From: Weissella oryzae SG25
GTDB taxonomy: Bacteria; Bacillota; Bacilli; Lactobacillales; Lactobacillaceae
DNA length: 64,000 nucleotides
Reading direction: 5' to 3'
NCBI RefSeq assembly: GCF_000691805.2
Contig: NZ_DF820485.1
Span: forward strand, 62,001-126,000
Part shown: piece after piece, positions 1 to 7,128 of the stretch
How the letters are laid out: the number at the start of each line of letters is the position of its first letter
How positions within the stretch are numbered: position 1 is the first letter of the stretch
Made by a program: the position numbers and the translations under genes
Notes under the pieces: model-generated
The model's database searches: none
What the model was told of the DNA's origin: nothing
The model's input: the letters and a program-made list of their open reading frames with translations, nothing else

Positions 1-1
1 A

Positions 2-418
2 CCCAAAATTACTAAGCGTTTGTTTGAAATGATGGAACAAGTCGGGCGTTTTGAGATAAAACAAGCTAAACTCTCAGAATCAGTTACGATGCTAGTTGAA
101 CATGATTTGCCAATCATGGTTGCAAATGCTGAACAATTGATTCCTTTACTAGGCCAACCAAAAGCAAGTAAACCTCGGCGAACGCCAAGTGAGAAGATTA
201 CAGCTGAATGGCAGGGGCAGACGATTTCTTTTGCTAAAGAGTGGAGCGGACATACATTTACAACCGCCGAAATTGAGCAACTAATAGCGGGACAAGAGAT
301 TACATTTCCAGCTAAAACTAAACGCGGTAAAGATTATATGGCACGCGGACAGTTGGCTAAGCAAACATATAAGGGTAGTACCTTTTATGGATTTAAATTA
401 AAGCCAAAAGATAAATAG
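2..418 (+). CDS. 3' end of a DNA topoisomerase III-like protein (5' end outside window)
   Basis: The reading frame is open from the left edge and stops at 416-418, so this is the C-terminal ~138 residues of a longer protein. The last ~75 residues contain a block (WQGQTISFAKEWSGHTFT, then TAEIEQLIAGQEITF) like the C-terminal repeat domain of Firmicutes type IA topoisomerases (TopB). Such accessory domains bind single-stranded DNA. The type IA catalytic core (Toprim, active-site Tyr) would lie upstream and is not visible. An internal TTG at 20 could be read as a start, but the frame continues upstream with no ribosome site there. The assignment rests only on the C-terminal pattern and is tentative. 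Confidence 0.45.
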   Translation, partial: PKITKRLFEMMEQVGRFEIKQAKLSESVTMLVEHDLPIMVANAEQLIPLLGQPKASKPRRTPSEKITAEWQGQTISFAKEWSGHTFTTAEIEQLIAGQEITFPAKTKRGKDYMARGQLAKQTYKGSTFYGFKLKPKDK

Positions 419-447
419 TTCGATATAGTACGTGCGCTATAAAAAGC

Positions 448-476
448 TTGCAATATGTTTATAGCTCCTGTAATAT
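448..476 (+). promoter_or_regulatory. Predicted promoter of rpmG-rpsN
   Basis: TTGCAA (448-453), a 17-bp spacer and TAATAT (471-476) make a good sigma-A promoter. The start site would be near 483, giving a 5' leader of about 110 nt before rpmG. Confidence 0.5.
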
Positions 477-494
477 AAATATTTGTAATTTACT

Positions 495-571
495 AGCTAT
501 TAAAACGATATTAAGGAATTAGTTATCAATAGCTGGTTCTGTCGTCAATAATAGTTGTGGATCAACCACAA
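495..571 (+). promoter_or_regulatory. Structured 5' leader of rpmG-rpsN
   Basis: Two inverted repeats lie in the leader: AGCTATT (495-501) with AATAGCT (528-534), and TTGTGG (555-560) with CCACAA (566-571). The second ends 9 nt before the AAGGAG site (580-585). They could form RNA hairpins or a repressor site. I do not see a canonical Zur box. Confidence 0.35.
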
Positions 572-593
572 ATACATTTAAGGAGTTATGTTA

Positions 594-743
594 ATGCGCA
601 TTAACATTATATTGGAAGCCGCCGAAACTGGTGAGCGTATCTACCTTACTTCGAAGAATCGTCGTAACACACCAGACCGCTTGGAGTTGAAGAAGTATTC
701 ACCAAAGCTACGTCGCGTTACTACATTCAAGGAGGTAAAGTAA
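594..743 (+). CDS. rpmG: 50S ribosomal protein L33, zinc-independent form
   Basis: The 49-residue protein starts [20 protein letters not shown] and ends with a basic [17 protein letters not shown] tail, which is the bL33 signature. It has no cysteines, so the two CxxC zinc knuckles of the C+ paralogue are absent. I chose ATG 594 over ATG 588 because the AAGGAG site at 580-585 is 8 nt from 594 but only 2 nt from 588. rpsN follows after 2 nt, and its ribosome site (AAGGAGG, 729-735) lies inside the end of rpmG, so the two are translated together. In bacilli this C- L33/S14 pair replaces the zinc forms when zinc is scarce. Confidence 0.93.
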   Translation: MRINIILEAAETGERIYLTSKNRRNTPDRLELKKYSPKLRRVTTFKEVK

Positions 744-745
744 TC

Positions 746-1015
746 ATGGCTAAAAAGTCAAAGATCGCTAAGGCAAAGAAGATTGAAGCTACAGTTGAGA
801 AGTATGCTGCTAAGCGTGCTGCTTTAAAGGCAGCTGGTGATTATGTTGGACTATCAAAGTTGCCACGTAATGCATCACCTGTACGTATGCACAATCGTGA
901 TTTGATTGATGGACGTCCTCATGCTTACATGCGTGAGTTCGGAATGTCACGTTTGAACTTCCGTCAATTAGCACACAAGGGTCTTATCCCTGGTGTTAAG
1001 AAAGCTTCTTGGTAA
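746..1015 (+). CDS. rpsN: 30S ribosomal protein S14, zinc-independent form
   Basis: The 89 residues match the long uS14 class: basic N-terminal helix, then [21 protein letters not shown] and the C-terminal [17 protein letters not shown]. The short zinc class (61 residues, two CxxC) is not what is encoded here, as there is no cysteine. S14 sits in the 30S head near the A site. It forms a two-gene operon with rpmG, 2 nt apart, closed by a strong terminator. Whether a C+ S14 also exists elsewhere in the genome cannot be told from this window. Confidence 0.95.
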   Translation: MAKKSKIAKAKKIEATVEKYAAKRAALKAAGDYVGLSKLPRNASPVRMHNRDLIDGRPHAYMREFGMSRLNFRQLAHKGLIPGVKKASW

Positions 1016-1022
1016 GAAGCTC

Positions 1023-1051
1023 AAAGGCCACTTTCTAGTGGCCTTTTTTTT
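1023..1051 (+). terminator. Terminator of rpmG-rpsN
   Basis: AAAGGCCACT and AGTGGCCTTT form a GC-rich stem with a TTCT loop, followed by an unbroken T run. Confidence 0.9.
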
Positions 1052-1118
1052 AGCAGTCACTAAGTTAGGTTTAGTATTATAATTTAAAAAGGTGTTGGGG
1101 ATAAGGGAGATTATTTAA

Positions 1119-1601
1119 ATGGCAGAAAAAGATAATAATCGATTAGATCAATTAGAAAAGGGGATGCAAAGTCTCCAATCAGCAACAGATATGTTAATGC
1201 GACATTCGCTACTGGTTGATTTTCGTAAGTTTCTTACTAACGATAAGGTAATGGGCTTTGCAATTGGTGTAATTGTCGGAAATACTTTTACTGATGTCGT
1301 AAAGTCCTTTGTAGCATTATTAACGGGAATTATTAATTTTTTTGTAGTGCTAATCTTATCGCCAGAGCATATTTTGAAGTGGCAAGTAATTCCTTTGGAT
1401 AATTTTATCCAGTCATTGTTGTCGATGCTTTTAATTGCTGGTTCGGTCTTCTTCTTTGTTAAATTATTGAATAATGTGTGGGCACGTAATCCTGAGGAAC
1501 AATTTGGTTATAATGCAACCTTTGTTGAGACGCAAAAATTGCGTAAGGCTCAGGAAGAGACAAATGATTTATTGCGTGAATTGATCGAAAAGTCAAAATA
1601 A
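1119..1601 (+). CDS. mscL: Large-conductance mechanosensitive channel, MscL family
   Basis: This is a 160-residue membrane protein. The segment MGFAIGVIVGNTFTDVVKSFV (about residues 44-64) aligns with the TM1 pore-lining motif of MscL ([20 protein letters not shown] type), and a second TM segment lies near residues 105-130. A charged amphipathic tail follows. MscL opens under membrane tension and releases solutes during hypo-osmotic shock. The protein is ~25-30 residues longer than usual because of an N-terminal acidic/amphipathic extension of about 35 residues before the conserved FRKF motif. The start at 1119 has an AAGGGAGA site 8 nt upstream. The TetR-type gene follows closely and may be co-transcribed. 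Confidence 0.82.
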   Translation: MAEKDNNRLDQLEKGMQSLQSATDMLMRHSLLVDFRKFLTNDKVMGFAIGVIVGNTFTDVVKSFVALLTGIINFFVVLILSPEHILKWQVIPLDNFIQSLLSMLLIAGSVFFFVKLLNNVWARNPEEQFGYNATFVETQKLRKAQEETNDLLRELIEKSK

Positions 1602-1617
1602 TGGTGAGGCCAAAGAA

Positions 1618-2196
1618 ATGCGAATCCAAGATCAAGAAAAACGGTTAGCTTTAAAAAAAGCAGCATTAACCCTTGTCGCTAATGATGGAATAACTCAATT
1701 GAGCATGGCAAAACTAGCAAAAGCAACTAACCTTTCAGTTGCAACGGCGTACATTTACTTTGAAAATAAGACGGACTTATTGGGACATCTTTATACAGAA
1801 GCACTAGAACAAATTTTGCTTGCGACGGATGGCATTGAATTAAGCGGCTTACCCTTAAAGGAACAATTTACACAGGTATTAAATCATTATGCAAAAGCGT
1901 TGTTGCATAATCCTCTTTATGCAAACTTTATTCGAATAATGAATACAAACCAAGAAGCCTTGCCGATTGATTTACAAGGGCAAGGGGCACTTGTAAGTGC
2001 AGATTTTTTGACGGTTTTAAAACTTGCACAAAAGCAACAACAACTAAGAACTGACAATGTTGATATAATTGTTGCTCAAGTGATTCAACCGCTTTTTTGG
2101 TTAATTACCGAGCGGCAACGTCTGGCAGTTACTATAAGTGATGATGAAATCGCAACTTTTATTGATATGGCTGAGCATGCAATTCTATTGGTATGA
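1618..2196 (+). CDS. TetR/AcrR family transcriptional regulator
   Basis: The 192-residue protein has an N-terminal helix-turn-helix (ALTLVANDGITQLSMAKLAKATNLSVATAYIYFENKTDLLGHLY, about residues 16-60) typical of TetR repressors, followed by an all-helical ligand domain. GGTGAGG at 1603-1609 serves the ATG at 1618. The gene lies 16 nt after mscL and could be its co-transcribed regulator, or could act on genes elsewhere. I see no clear palindromic operator in the flanks. The ligand is unknown. Confidence 0.88.
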   Translation: MRIQDQEKRLALKKAALTLVANDGITQLSMAKLAKATNLSVATAYIYFENKTDLLGHLYTEALEQILLATDGIELSGLPLKEQFTQVLNHYAKALLHNPLYANFIRIMNTNQEALPIDLQGQGALVSADFLTVLKLAQKQQQLRTDNVDIIVAQVIQPLFWLITERQRLAVTISDDEIATFIDMAEHAILLV

Positions 2197-2546
2197 CCTA
2201 GTGAGCCAAATTGAATGCTGAATTAGAGCATGATATAATTGTATGTCTGCCTTAATATCCAATGGCAATTTATATCGTGATGCAGTTATGATGGAATTAA
2301 GGATTTGCGAGCAATTTATTAGCGAGTTAGGATATTTACTATGTTTAGATGTAGTAAAAAAATGACTAGAAGTTTTAATTAATAGGCCTAATGAAATTAA
2401 TTAAAATATATCTATTGTGTTAATACGATATAAAGTATACGTAACAGTTTTAATCAAAAATAATTAATGGCTAAGAATACTAGTGGGTGCTTAGTCAACT
2501 TTTTGGTAATCAAAGGTAAAACGTATGTATAAAAGGAGTAATTTAA
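2197..2546. other. 350-bp AT-rich intergenic region with a terminator-like stem
   Basis: No convincing ORF or gene remnant is seen. It contains an 8-bp repeat TTAATTAA flanking 2382-2403, and close to the next gene the stem described separately at 2468-2504. The downstream gene has a good AAAGGAG site (2532-2538). Confidence 0.5.
2468..2504 (+). promoter_or_regulatory. Terminator-like hairpin in the leader of the glycan unit
   Basis: TGGCTAAG (2468-2475) pairs with CTTAGTCA (2490-2497, one G-T pair), and five T's follow at 2500-2504. It lies 43 nt before the start codon of the galactofuranosyltransferase gene, where it could attenuate transcription. I found no alternative antiterminator pairing. 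Confidence 0.3.
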
Positions 2547-4355
2547 ATGGAAATCTTACAAAACTTTATTTATCCAATGAACACGGCTTTAGGTTCGAAA
2601 AAGAAGTATCTAAGGACAGAGGGCAGTGTTTATTACGATGAGCAAGGTTTATCGTTGCAAAAGTACTCAACTGCACGTTTCGATACATACTATAACGCCC
2701 TTTCAATGCCATTATGGCAGCAACGAGTTGGCCTAGATCAGGTCAGTTTGGTAATTAGTGGAAGTGGAAAAATTGAAGTAGAGCTATGGGAAGTTTTCCA
2801 AAGCCGCTTAGATGTCGATTATTTTGGGTATCCAAAACGACAATTAGTCAAAAAGACAATTGATTTAACCGAAGAACAGCAAGTCGTGTTTGATTTGGAC
2901 ATTTCGGATAACCTTGAGTACACTGGCTTAATTTCTCCCAAGATTATTGCTTTAAATGATGTGAAAATCAAAGATTTTGCTTGGGCGACAAAGGCATCTA
3001 AAAAGCGCGATGTAAAGCTAGGAATTTCAGTAACGCACTTTAATCGTAAGGCCTATGTAATTCCAGCAATCAAGCGCATTAAAGAACAGCTATTGGATGA
3101 TGCTGCTTGGCATAACAAAATTGATTTTGTGGTTGTTGATAATTCACAAAATATCACGCCAGAAGAAGCAATGGGCGTACAAATTATTCCAAATGAAAAT
3201 ACTGGTGGTTCAGGTGGCTTTACACGTGGCTTCTTGCACTATAAGCGCGACACTGACGCTACGCACGTCCTCTTTATGGATGATGATGCAAGTTTGGAAG
3301 TGGAAAGTGTTAAACGGGCATATATGATTCTTTCCTTCGCTGAGCAAGATAATACAGCAGTTGGAGCAGCTTTGTTCTATGAAGATAATCCTGATTTCTT
3401 AATAGAACGGGGAGCACATTTGTCAAAACGTTGGGTTGCACCTGAATTCCATAATTTCCCAGCTCTCGAACCACATGAAGTATTAATTACTGAATTAAAT
3501 GAGAATACGGAGAAAACTTATATGGGTTGGTGGTTCTGTGCCTTCCCAATTAAGTATGCAAATAAACTTGTGCCACCATACTTTGTTCGTGGCGATGATG
3601 TATCTTTCTCCCAATTAAATGACTTTAATATCATTTATGGAAACGGAATTGCTTGTTATGCTGAGAGCTTTATGACTAAAGTTGCTGGTATGACAACTTA
3701 TCTTGAATCAATCAACTCAACCATTGTTAATGCTTTGTTTAATAACCATCGAGGAACAATTTTTGTTGAGTATGCAAAGCGTTATATTGATCAATTGGTA
3801 TCAGGCCGTTACGGTTATGTTGATGTATTACGACTTTCATTTAAGAATTTTGCACAACTAGATGCTGACCGCTTTGTTAAGAGTATTGATTTAAAGCCAA
3901 TGTTCCCAATCTTTAAGGATTTAACCAAAGATAATGCGTTGGCCGAGATTGATTTGACCCAATACAACATCGTTCAACATCAGGTAAATGACGAGAGTCG
4001 CCGGCAAAAGTTCTTCCGTTTATTGACGTTTAATAAACTCTTTTTGCCACAAAATAAGGATCAAGTTGTTGAGCAAGAGTTTATTCATCGAGCACACTTT
4101 AGAGATGTTGCAGGTTATAAGAAGATTTTGTACTATGATGCCAAGTCAAGCAAAGGCTTTGTCGTTGATGTTAAACGTGGCAAGACTTTGAAGTATCTAT
4201 TCCTCTTATTAGCCGACGGAATTAAATTTACTTTCAGTTATCCTAAGACACGGCAACGTTTATTAAGTAAACTTGATTACTTAACCAGTGAGCAAATGTG
4301 GGATGAGATTTTGAAGCTTGATGCAAAGGCTGTTAAAACACCTAATGAAAAGTAA
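2547..4355 (+). CDS. GlfT2-like galactofuranosyltransferase (glycosyltransferase family 2 fold)
   Basis: The 602-residue protein has the architecture of polymerising galactofuranosyltransferases. An N-terminal beta-sandwich domain (about 1-165) is followed by a GT-A catalytic domain beginning near VKLGISVTHFNRK. Key elements are GGSGGF (220-225), the metal-binding MDDDA (244-248), a GWWFCAFP loop (327-334) and RGDDVSF (348-354) with the putative catalytic acids, then a long helical C-terminal region. The protein would use UDP-Galf to extend a cell-wall or surface galactan at the inner membrane face. It is followed 120 bp later by an ABC exporter pair of TagH/TagG type, implying that the product is exported. 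A UDP-galactopyranose mutase gene is not in the window. Acceptor and linkage are unknown. Confidence 0.8.
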   Translation: MEILQNFIYPMNTALGSKKKYLRTEGSVYYDEQGLSLQKYSTARFDTYYNALSMPLWQQRVGLDQVSLVISGSGKIEVELWEVFQSRLDVDYFGYPKRQLVKKTIDLTEEQQVVFDLDISDNLEYTGLISPKIIALNDVKIKDFAWATKASKKRDVKLGISVTHFNRKAYVIPAIKRIKEQLLDDAAWHNKIDFVVVDNSQNITPEEAMGVQIIPNENTGGSGGFTRGFLHYKRDTDATHVLFMDDDASLEVESVKRAYMILSFAEQDNTAVGAALFYEDNPDFLIERGAHLSKRWVAPEFHNFPALEPHEVLITELNENTEKTYMGWWFCAFPIKYANKLVPPYFVRGDDVSFSQLNDFNIIYGNGIACYAESFMTKVAGMTTYLESINSTIVNALFNNHRGTIFVEYAKRYIDQLVSGRYGYVDVLRLSFKNFAQLDADRFVKSIDLKPMFPIFKDLTKDNALAEIDLTQYNIVQHQVNDESRRQKFFRLLTFNKLFLPQNKDQVVEQEFIHRAHFRDVAGYKKILYYDAKSSKGFVVDVKRGKTLKYLFLLLADGIKFTFSYPKTRQRLLSKLDYLTSEQMWDEILKLDAKAVKTPNEK

Positions 4356-4475
4356 TCTTAGTTCATTAAATTGCAAGTAGCTTTAGAAAAAATTATTGGG
4401 CGATTTGTATTTTTTCAGAAAGTTCTGTACAATTATCAAAAATCGAAATTAATTTTGTTAAAAACGAGAATTTAA

Positions 4476-5456
4476 ATGACAAATAAAGAAAAGAAAATTA
4501 TGGCGAAGGCCGAGGGCGTTACAAAGAACTTTTCTTTGTACGCCAATCAGTCTGAAAAGCTAAAATCGGTTTTCAAAGGTAATCAGGCAGAAGCTAATTT
4601 TTGGGCCCTGCGAGGTTTATCCTTTGAAGTAGAAGCAGGCGATGTTGTTGGGATTGTTGGAACAAATGGTTCTGGTAAGTCAACCCTGCTAAATATTTTG
4701 AGTGGTGTAATCCCTCAAACTTCGGGAAACTTAGAATTAAATGGCTCAATTGGGGTAGTTGCAATTAATGAAGGCCTCAATTGGGAATTGACGGGTCGTG
4801 AAAATATTCGTTTAAAGCAAATCATGATGCGCAATAACATGCGTCAAATCAATAAGATGATGCCAGATATTATTGAATTCTCTGAATTAGGTGATTTTAT
4901 TGATCAACCGGTTAAAGACTATTCAAGTGGTATGCGCGCTAAATTAGGCTTTTCAATTGTTACACACAATGATCCAGATATTTTGATTATTGATGAGGCT
5001 TTATCAGTTGGAGATTCTAATTTTTCAAATAAGGCATTAGGTAAGATTAAAGAATTTATTGCGCAGGGTAAGACTATCTTCTTTGTATCGCATGATTTAA
5101 AGCAAGTTAGACAATTTACTAATAAAGTGATGTGGATTCAATACGGTGAAATGCTTGATTTTGGTCCAACAAAAGAAGTTGCTGATGAGTATGCAGCCTT
5201 CGTCAAGCGTTTAGACCAGATGAGTAGCCAGGAGCGTGATGCTTATGTTGAAGAACAAAAGGCTCAGCAACGTCAGTTTAAAATTGATGACTTGGTGACG
5301 ACGCTAAAAGCTGAAGATAAAAGTGAAGAAGAAATTCATAGTATAACTAAGTTCCGTAGTTTTGAGGGCTTTGGCCCCTTTAGTTTGTATGGTTCACTGT
5401 TAATTGTTATCTTACTAATGGCGTATATCGTATATCATTTTGTAAATGGAGGTTAG
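4476..5456 (+). CDS. Polysaccharide/teichoic-acid ABC exporter, ATP-binding subunit (TagH-like)
   Basis: The ATPase has Walker A GTNGSGKST (62-70), the degenerate signature YSSGM and Walker B ILIIDEAL (about 169-176), typical of exporters of teichoic acids, O-antigens and similar glycans. At 326 residues it is shorter than Bacillus TagH, but like TagH it has a C-terminal extension ending in one membrane span (LLIVILLMAYIVYHFV). The upstream ribosome site is weak (no AGGAGG), so a start at the second Met (4500) cannot be excluded. It works with the adjacent permease (5 nt apart) and lies behind a galactofuranosyltransferase, so the likely cargo is a Galf-containing polymer or a teichoic acid modified by it. 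Confidence 0.85.
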   Translation: MTNKEKKIMAKAEGVTKNFSLYANQSEKLKSVFKGNQAEANFWALRGLSFEVEAGDVVGIVGTNGSGKSTLLNILSGVIPQTSGNLELNGSIGVVAINEGLNWELTGRENIRLKQIMMRNNMRQINKMMPDIIEFSELGDFIDQPVKDYSSGMRAKLGFSIVTHNDPDILIIDEALSVGDSNFSNKALGKIKEFIAQGKTIFFVSHDLKQVRQFTNKVMWIQYGEMLDFGPTKEVADEYAAFVKRLDQMSSQERDAYVEEQKAQQRQFKIDDLVTTLKAEDKSEEEIHSITKFRSFEGFGPFSLYGSLLIVILLMAYIVYHFVNGG

Positions 5457-5461
5457 CAAGC

Positions 5462-6289
5462 ATGTGGACTGTGATTAAGTCAGTTTGGAATCTTGCAGCA
5501 GAGCAAGTAACTAATCTGGGCATGACCGTAAGGCTAGCATTTTACGATACACAAGCACGAAATGCTCATAAATATTTAGGAACACTTTGGGAGATTCTTG
5601 ATCCGTTATTTCAAGTTACAACTTATGCAATCATTTTCGGTGGTGGTTTTCGGACTAAAGCGCCAGTTGAGGGAATGCCTTACTTTGTCTGGATGTCGGT
5701 CGGCTTTGCGGCTTGGTATCTAGTAAACCAAGGCTTCTCAGATACAATCCGTTCAATGCAGGATCAGATTTTTATGGTACGAAATGTTAAGTTTCCAGTA
5801 TCAATTCTGCCTTCAATTCGGGTAGTTCAGGTGTTCCCAGCCGTTGCTTCAATTTCTTTGGTGGCTGGAATTGCCATGTTTACAACTGGTAATTTTCATC
5901 CAAGCCTATACTGGTTACAAATCATTTATTACGGCTTTGCAGCAATGGTAATGCTATTTTTCTTGGGTGTATTCTCCGCAACGATTAACATTTTAATCCC
6001 GGATTATGATATGTTGGTTCGACAGATATTACGGTTGACTTTCTTTATGTCAGGTATCTTGTTCCAACCTGCACCAGGCGATTTCTTTAATAATCTAATT
6101 TACTTCAGTTCTAAAGTTAATCCATTTTATTATATTGTAAATGGTTGGCGTGAGACCTTTCTCTACCAGAAGTGGTTTTGGAATTCACCATCAGTGATGG
6201 GGATGTTCTGGTTGGAAATTGCTTTGTTTGCAATTATAGGTACACACCTATACTTGAAGTTTAAAGACCAGTTAATTGATTTTGTTTAA
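5462..6289 (+). CDS. Polysaccharide/teichoic-acid ABC exporter, permease subunit (TagG-like, ABC-2 family)
   Basis: This is a 275-residue protein with an N-terminal amphipathic region (TVRLAFYDTQARNAHKYLGTLWEILDP), followed by about six membrane spans of the ABC-2/Wzm/TagG type. GGAGG lies 10 nt before ATG 5462, and the gene starts 5 nt after the ATPase gene. The two form the membrane channel and motor that move undecaprenyl-linked glycan outward. The unit ends at a 20-bp hairpin shared with the convergent racemase gene. Confidence 0.87.
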   Translation: MWTVIKSVWNLAAEQVTNLGMTVRLAFYDTQARNAHKYLGTLWEILDPLFQVTTYAIIFGGGFRTKAPVEGMPYFVWMSVGFAAWYLVNQGFSDTIRSMQDQIFMVRNVKFPVSILPSIRVVQVFPAVASISLVAGIAMFTTGNFHPSLYWLQIIYYGFAAMVMLFFLGVFSATINILIPDYDMLVRQILRLTFFMSGILFQPAPGDFFNNLIYFSSKVNPFYYIVNGWRETFLYQKWFWNSPSVMGMFWLEIALFAIIGTHLYLKFKDQLIDFV

Positions 6290-6300
6290 AATATAAATAT

Positions 6301-6341
6301 AAAAAGAACCCCAATTGATATTATCAATTGGGGTTCTTTTT
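6301..6341. terminator. Bidirectional terminator, 20-bp perfect stem
   Basis: A 20-base arm at 6301-6320 (five A's, then GAACCCCAATTGATA) is perfectly complementary to 6322-6341. A runs and T runs flank both sides, so it can stop transcription from either strand. The stop codon of the minus-strand gene overlaps its last base pairs. Confidence 0.92.
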
Positions 6342-7110
6342 ATATGGTTAAAGTATAGTGGCCTAGGACCGAAACAGGACCAATAATGCTAGCTTCAGTC
6401 ATGGTAGCATTAACCTTAGCTGTAATCGATTCACCAGACGGTTGCTCGAGATTTAGAGCACAAGCTCGTTGATTTTTAAAGGCTGATACTAGAGCAACGG
6501 CGACTGTACCTGAGCCACAGGCTGTTTCAGCGAAGATCGTTTGAATGGCCTTCACTAGAACAACAGGATAAATGGCATTTAGTTGATAATCAACAAAAAT
6601 GACGCCTACGCAGTCAGGATCATCAACTTGATATTCCTTAATTAAAGCGAGTGCTTGTTCTTTTAGGCCGGTGGGTTTAGTGGTAACTGGGACAACCAGA
6701 TGTGTAATACCAGCTAAACGAACTAAGTAGTAACCATTAGCAAGGGGCATAACTGGTTCATTCCCGGTTAAAAGTGGAATCTCAGACCAAGCACCGGCTT
6801 CATTGACGCCAGCTTGAACTGTTTGCAGGCCATCATAGACCTTTAGCGCCATTTTACCAGGGCGACCGTCTAAATAGGCAAAGGCCGCTGAGCGAGTAGC
6901 GTTACCACAAAACTCGCCACCAGCCATTAATAGTTGTGGAGCGGTCTTGGAGGCTAAAAAGCCCACTTGCTCAACTTCAGGATGTTTGGCAAGAATTAAA
7001 TCATTAATCTGCTGGCGCTGGCTTGCGTCTAAGATGAGATCATCAACTAAAGCTGTAGCATTACCCGCCGGGTGATAGATTGCATAGGTTAAATTTTTAT
7101 TTGAAATCAT
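6340..7110 (-). CDS. DapF/PhzF-superfamily amino-acid racemase; histidine racemase candidate
   Basis: The 256-residue protein has the two-cysteine signature of cofactor-independent DapF-fold racemases: GGEFCGNATR (Cys68) and ETACGSGT (Cys198). The GGEFCGNA form resembles CntK-type histidine racemases more than true diaminopimelate epimerases (CGNG..R). I chose ATG 7110 because GGGAGC lies 7 nt upstream. The ATG at 7128 abuts the permease stop codon and has no ribosome site. It is the second gene of an operon with an amino-acid permease behind a histidine leader-peptide attenuator, which points to histidine as substrate. No lysine/DAP genes are nearby. The substrate is inferred, not shown. Confidence 0.72.
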   Translation of the reverse strand: MISNKNLTYAIYHPAGNATALVDDLILDASQRQQINDLILAKHPEVEQVGFLASKTAPQLLMAGGEFCGNATRSAAFAYLDGRPGKMALKVYDGLQTVQAGVNEAGAWSEIPLLTGNEPVMPLANGYYLVRLAGITHLVVPVTTKPTGLKEQALALIKEYQVDDPDCVGVIFVDYQLNAIYPVVLVKAIQTIFAETACGSGTVAVALVSAFKNQRACALNLEQPSGESITAKVNATMTEASIIGPVSVLGHYTLTI

Positions 7111-7128
7111 AAGATAGCTCCCAAACAT

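Noticed and set aside
6340-7110. True diaminopimelate epimerase of lysine synthesis
   Set aside because: The signature is GGEFCGNATR rather than the DapF CGNG..R form, and no lysine/DAP genes are adjacent. Kept as superfamily member only.
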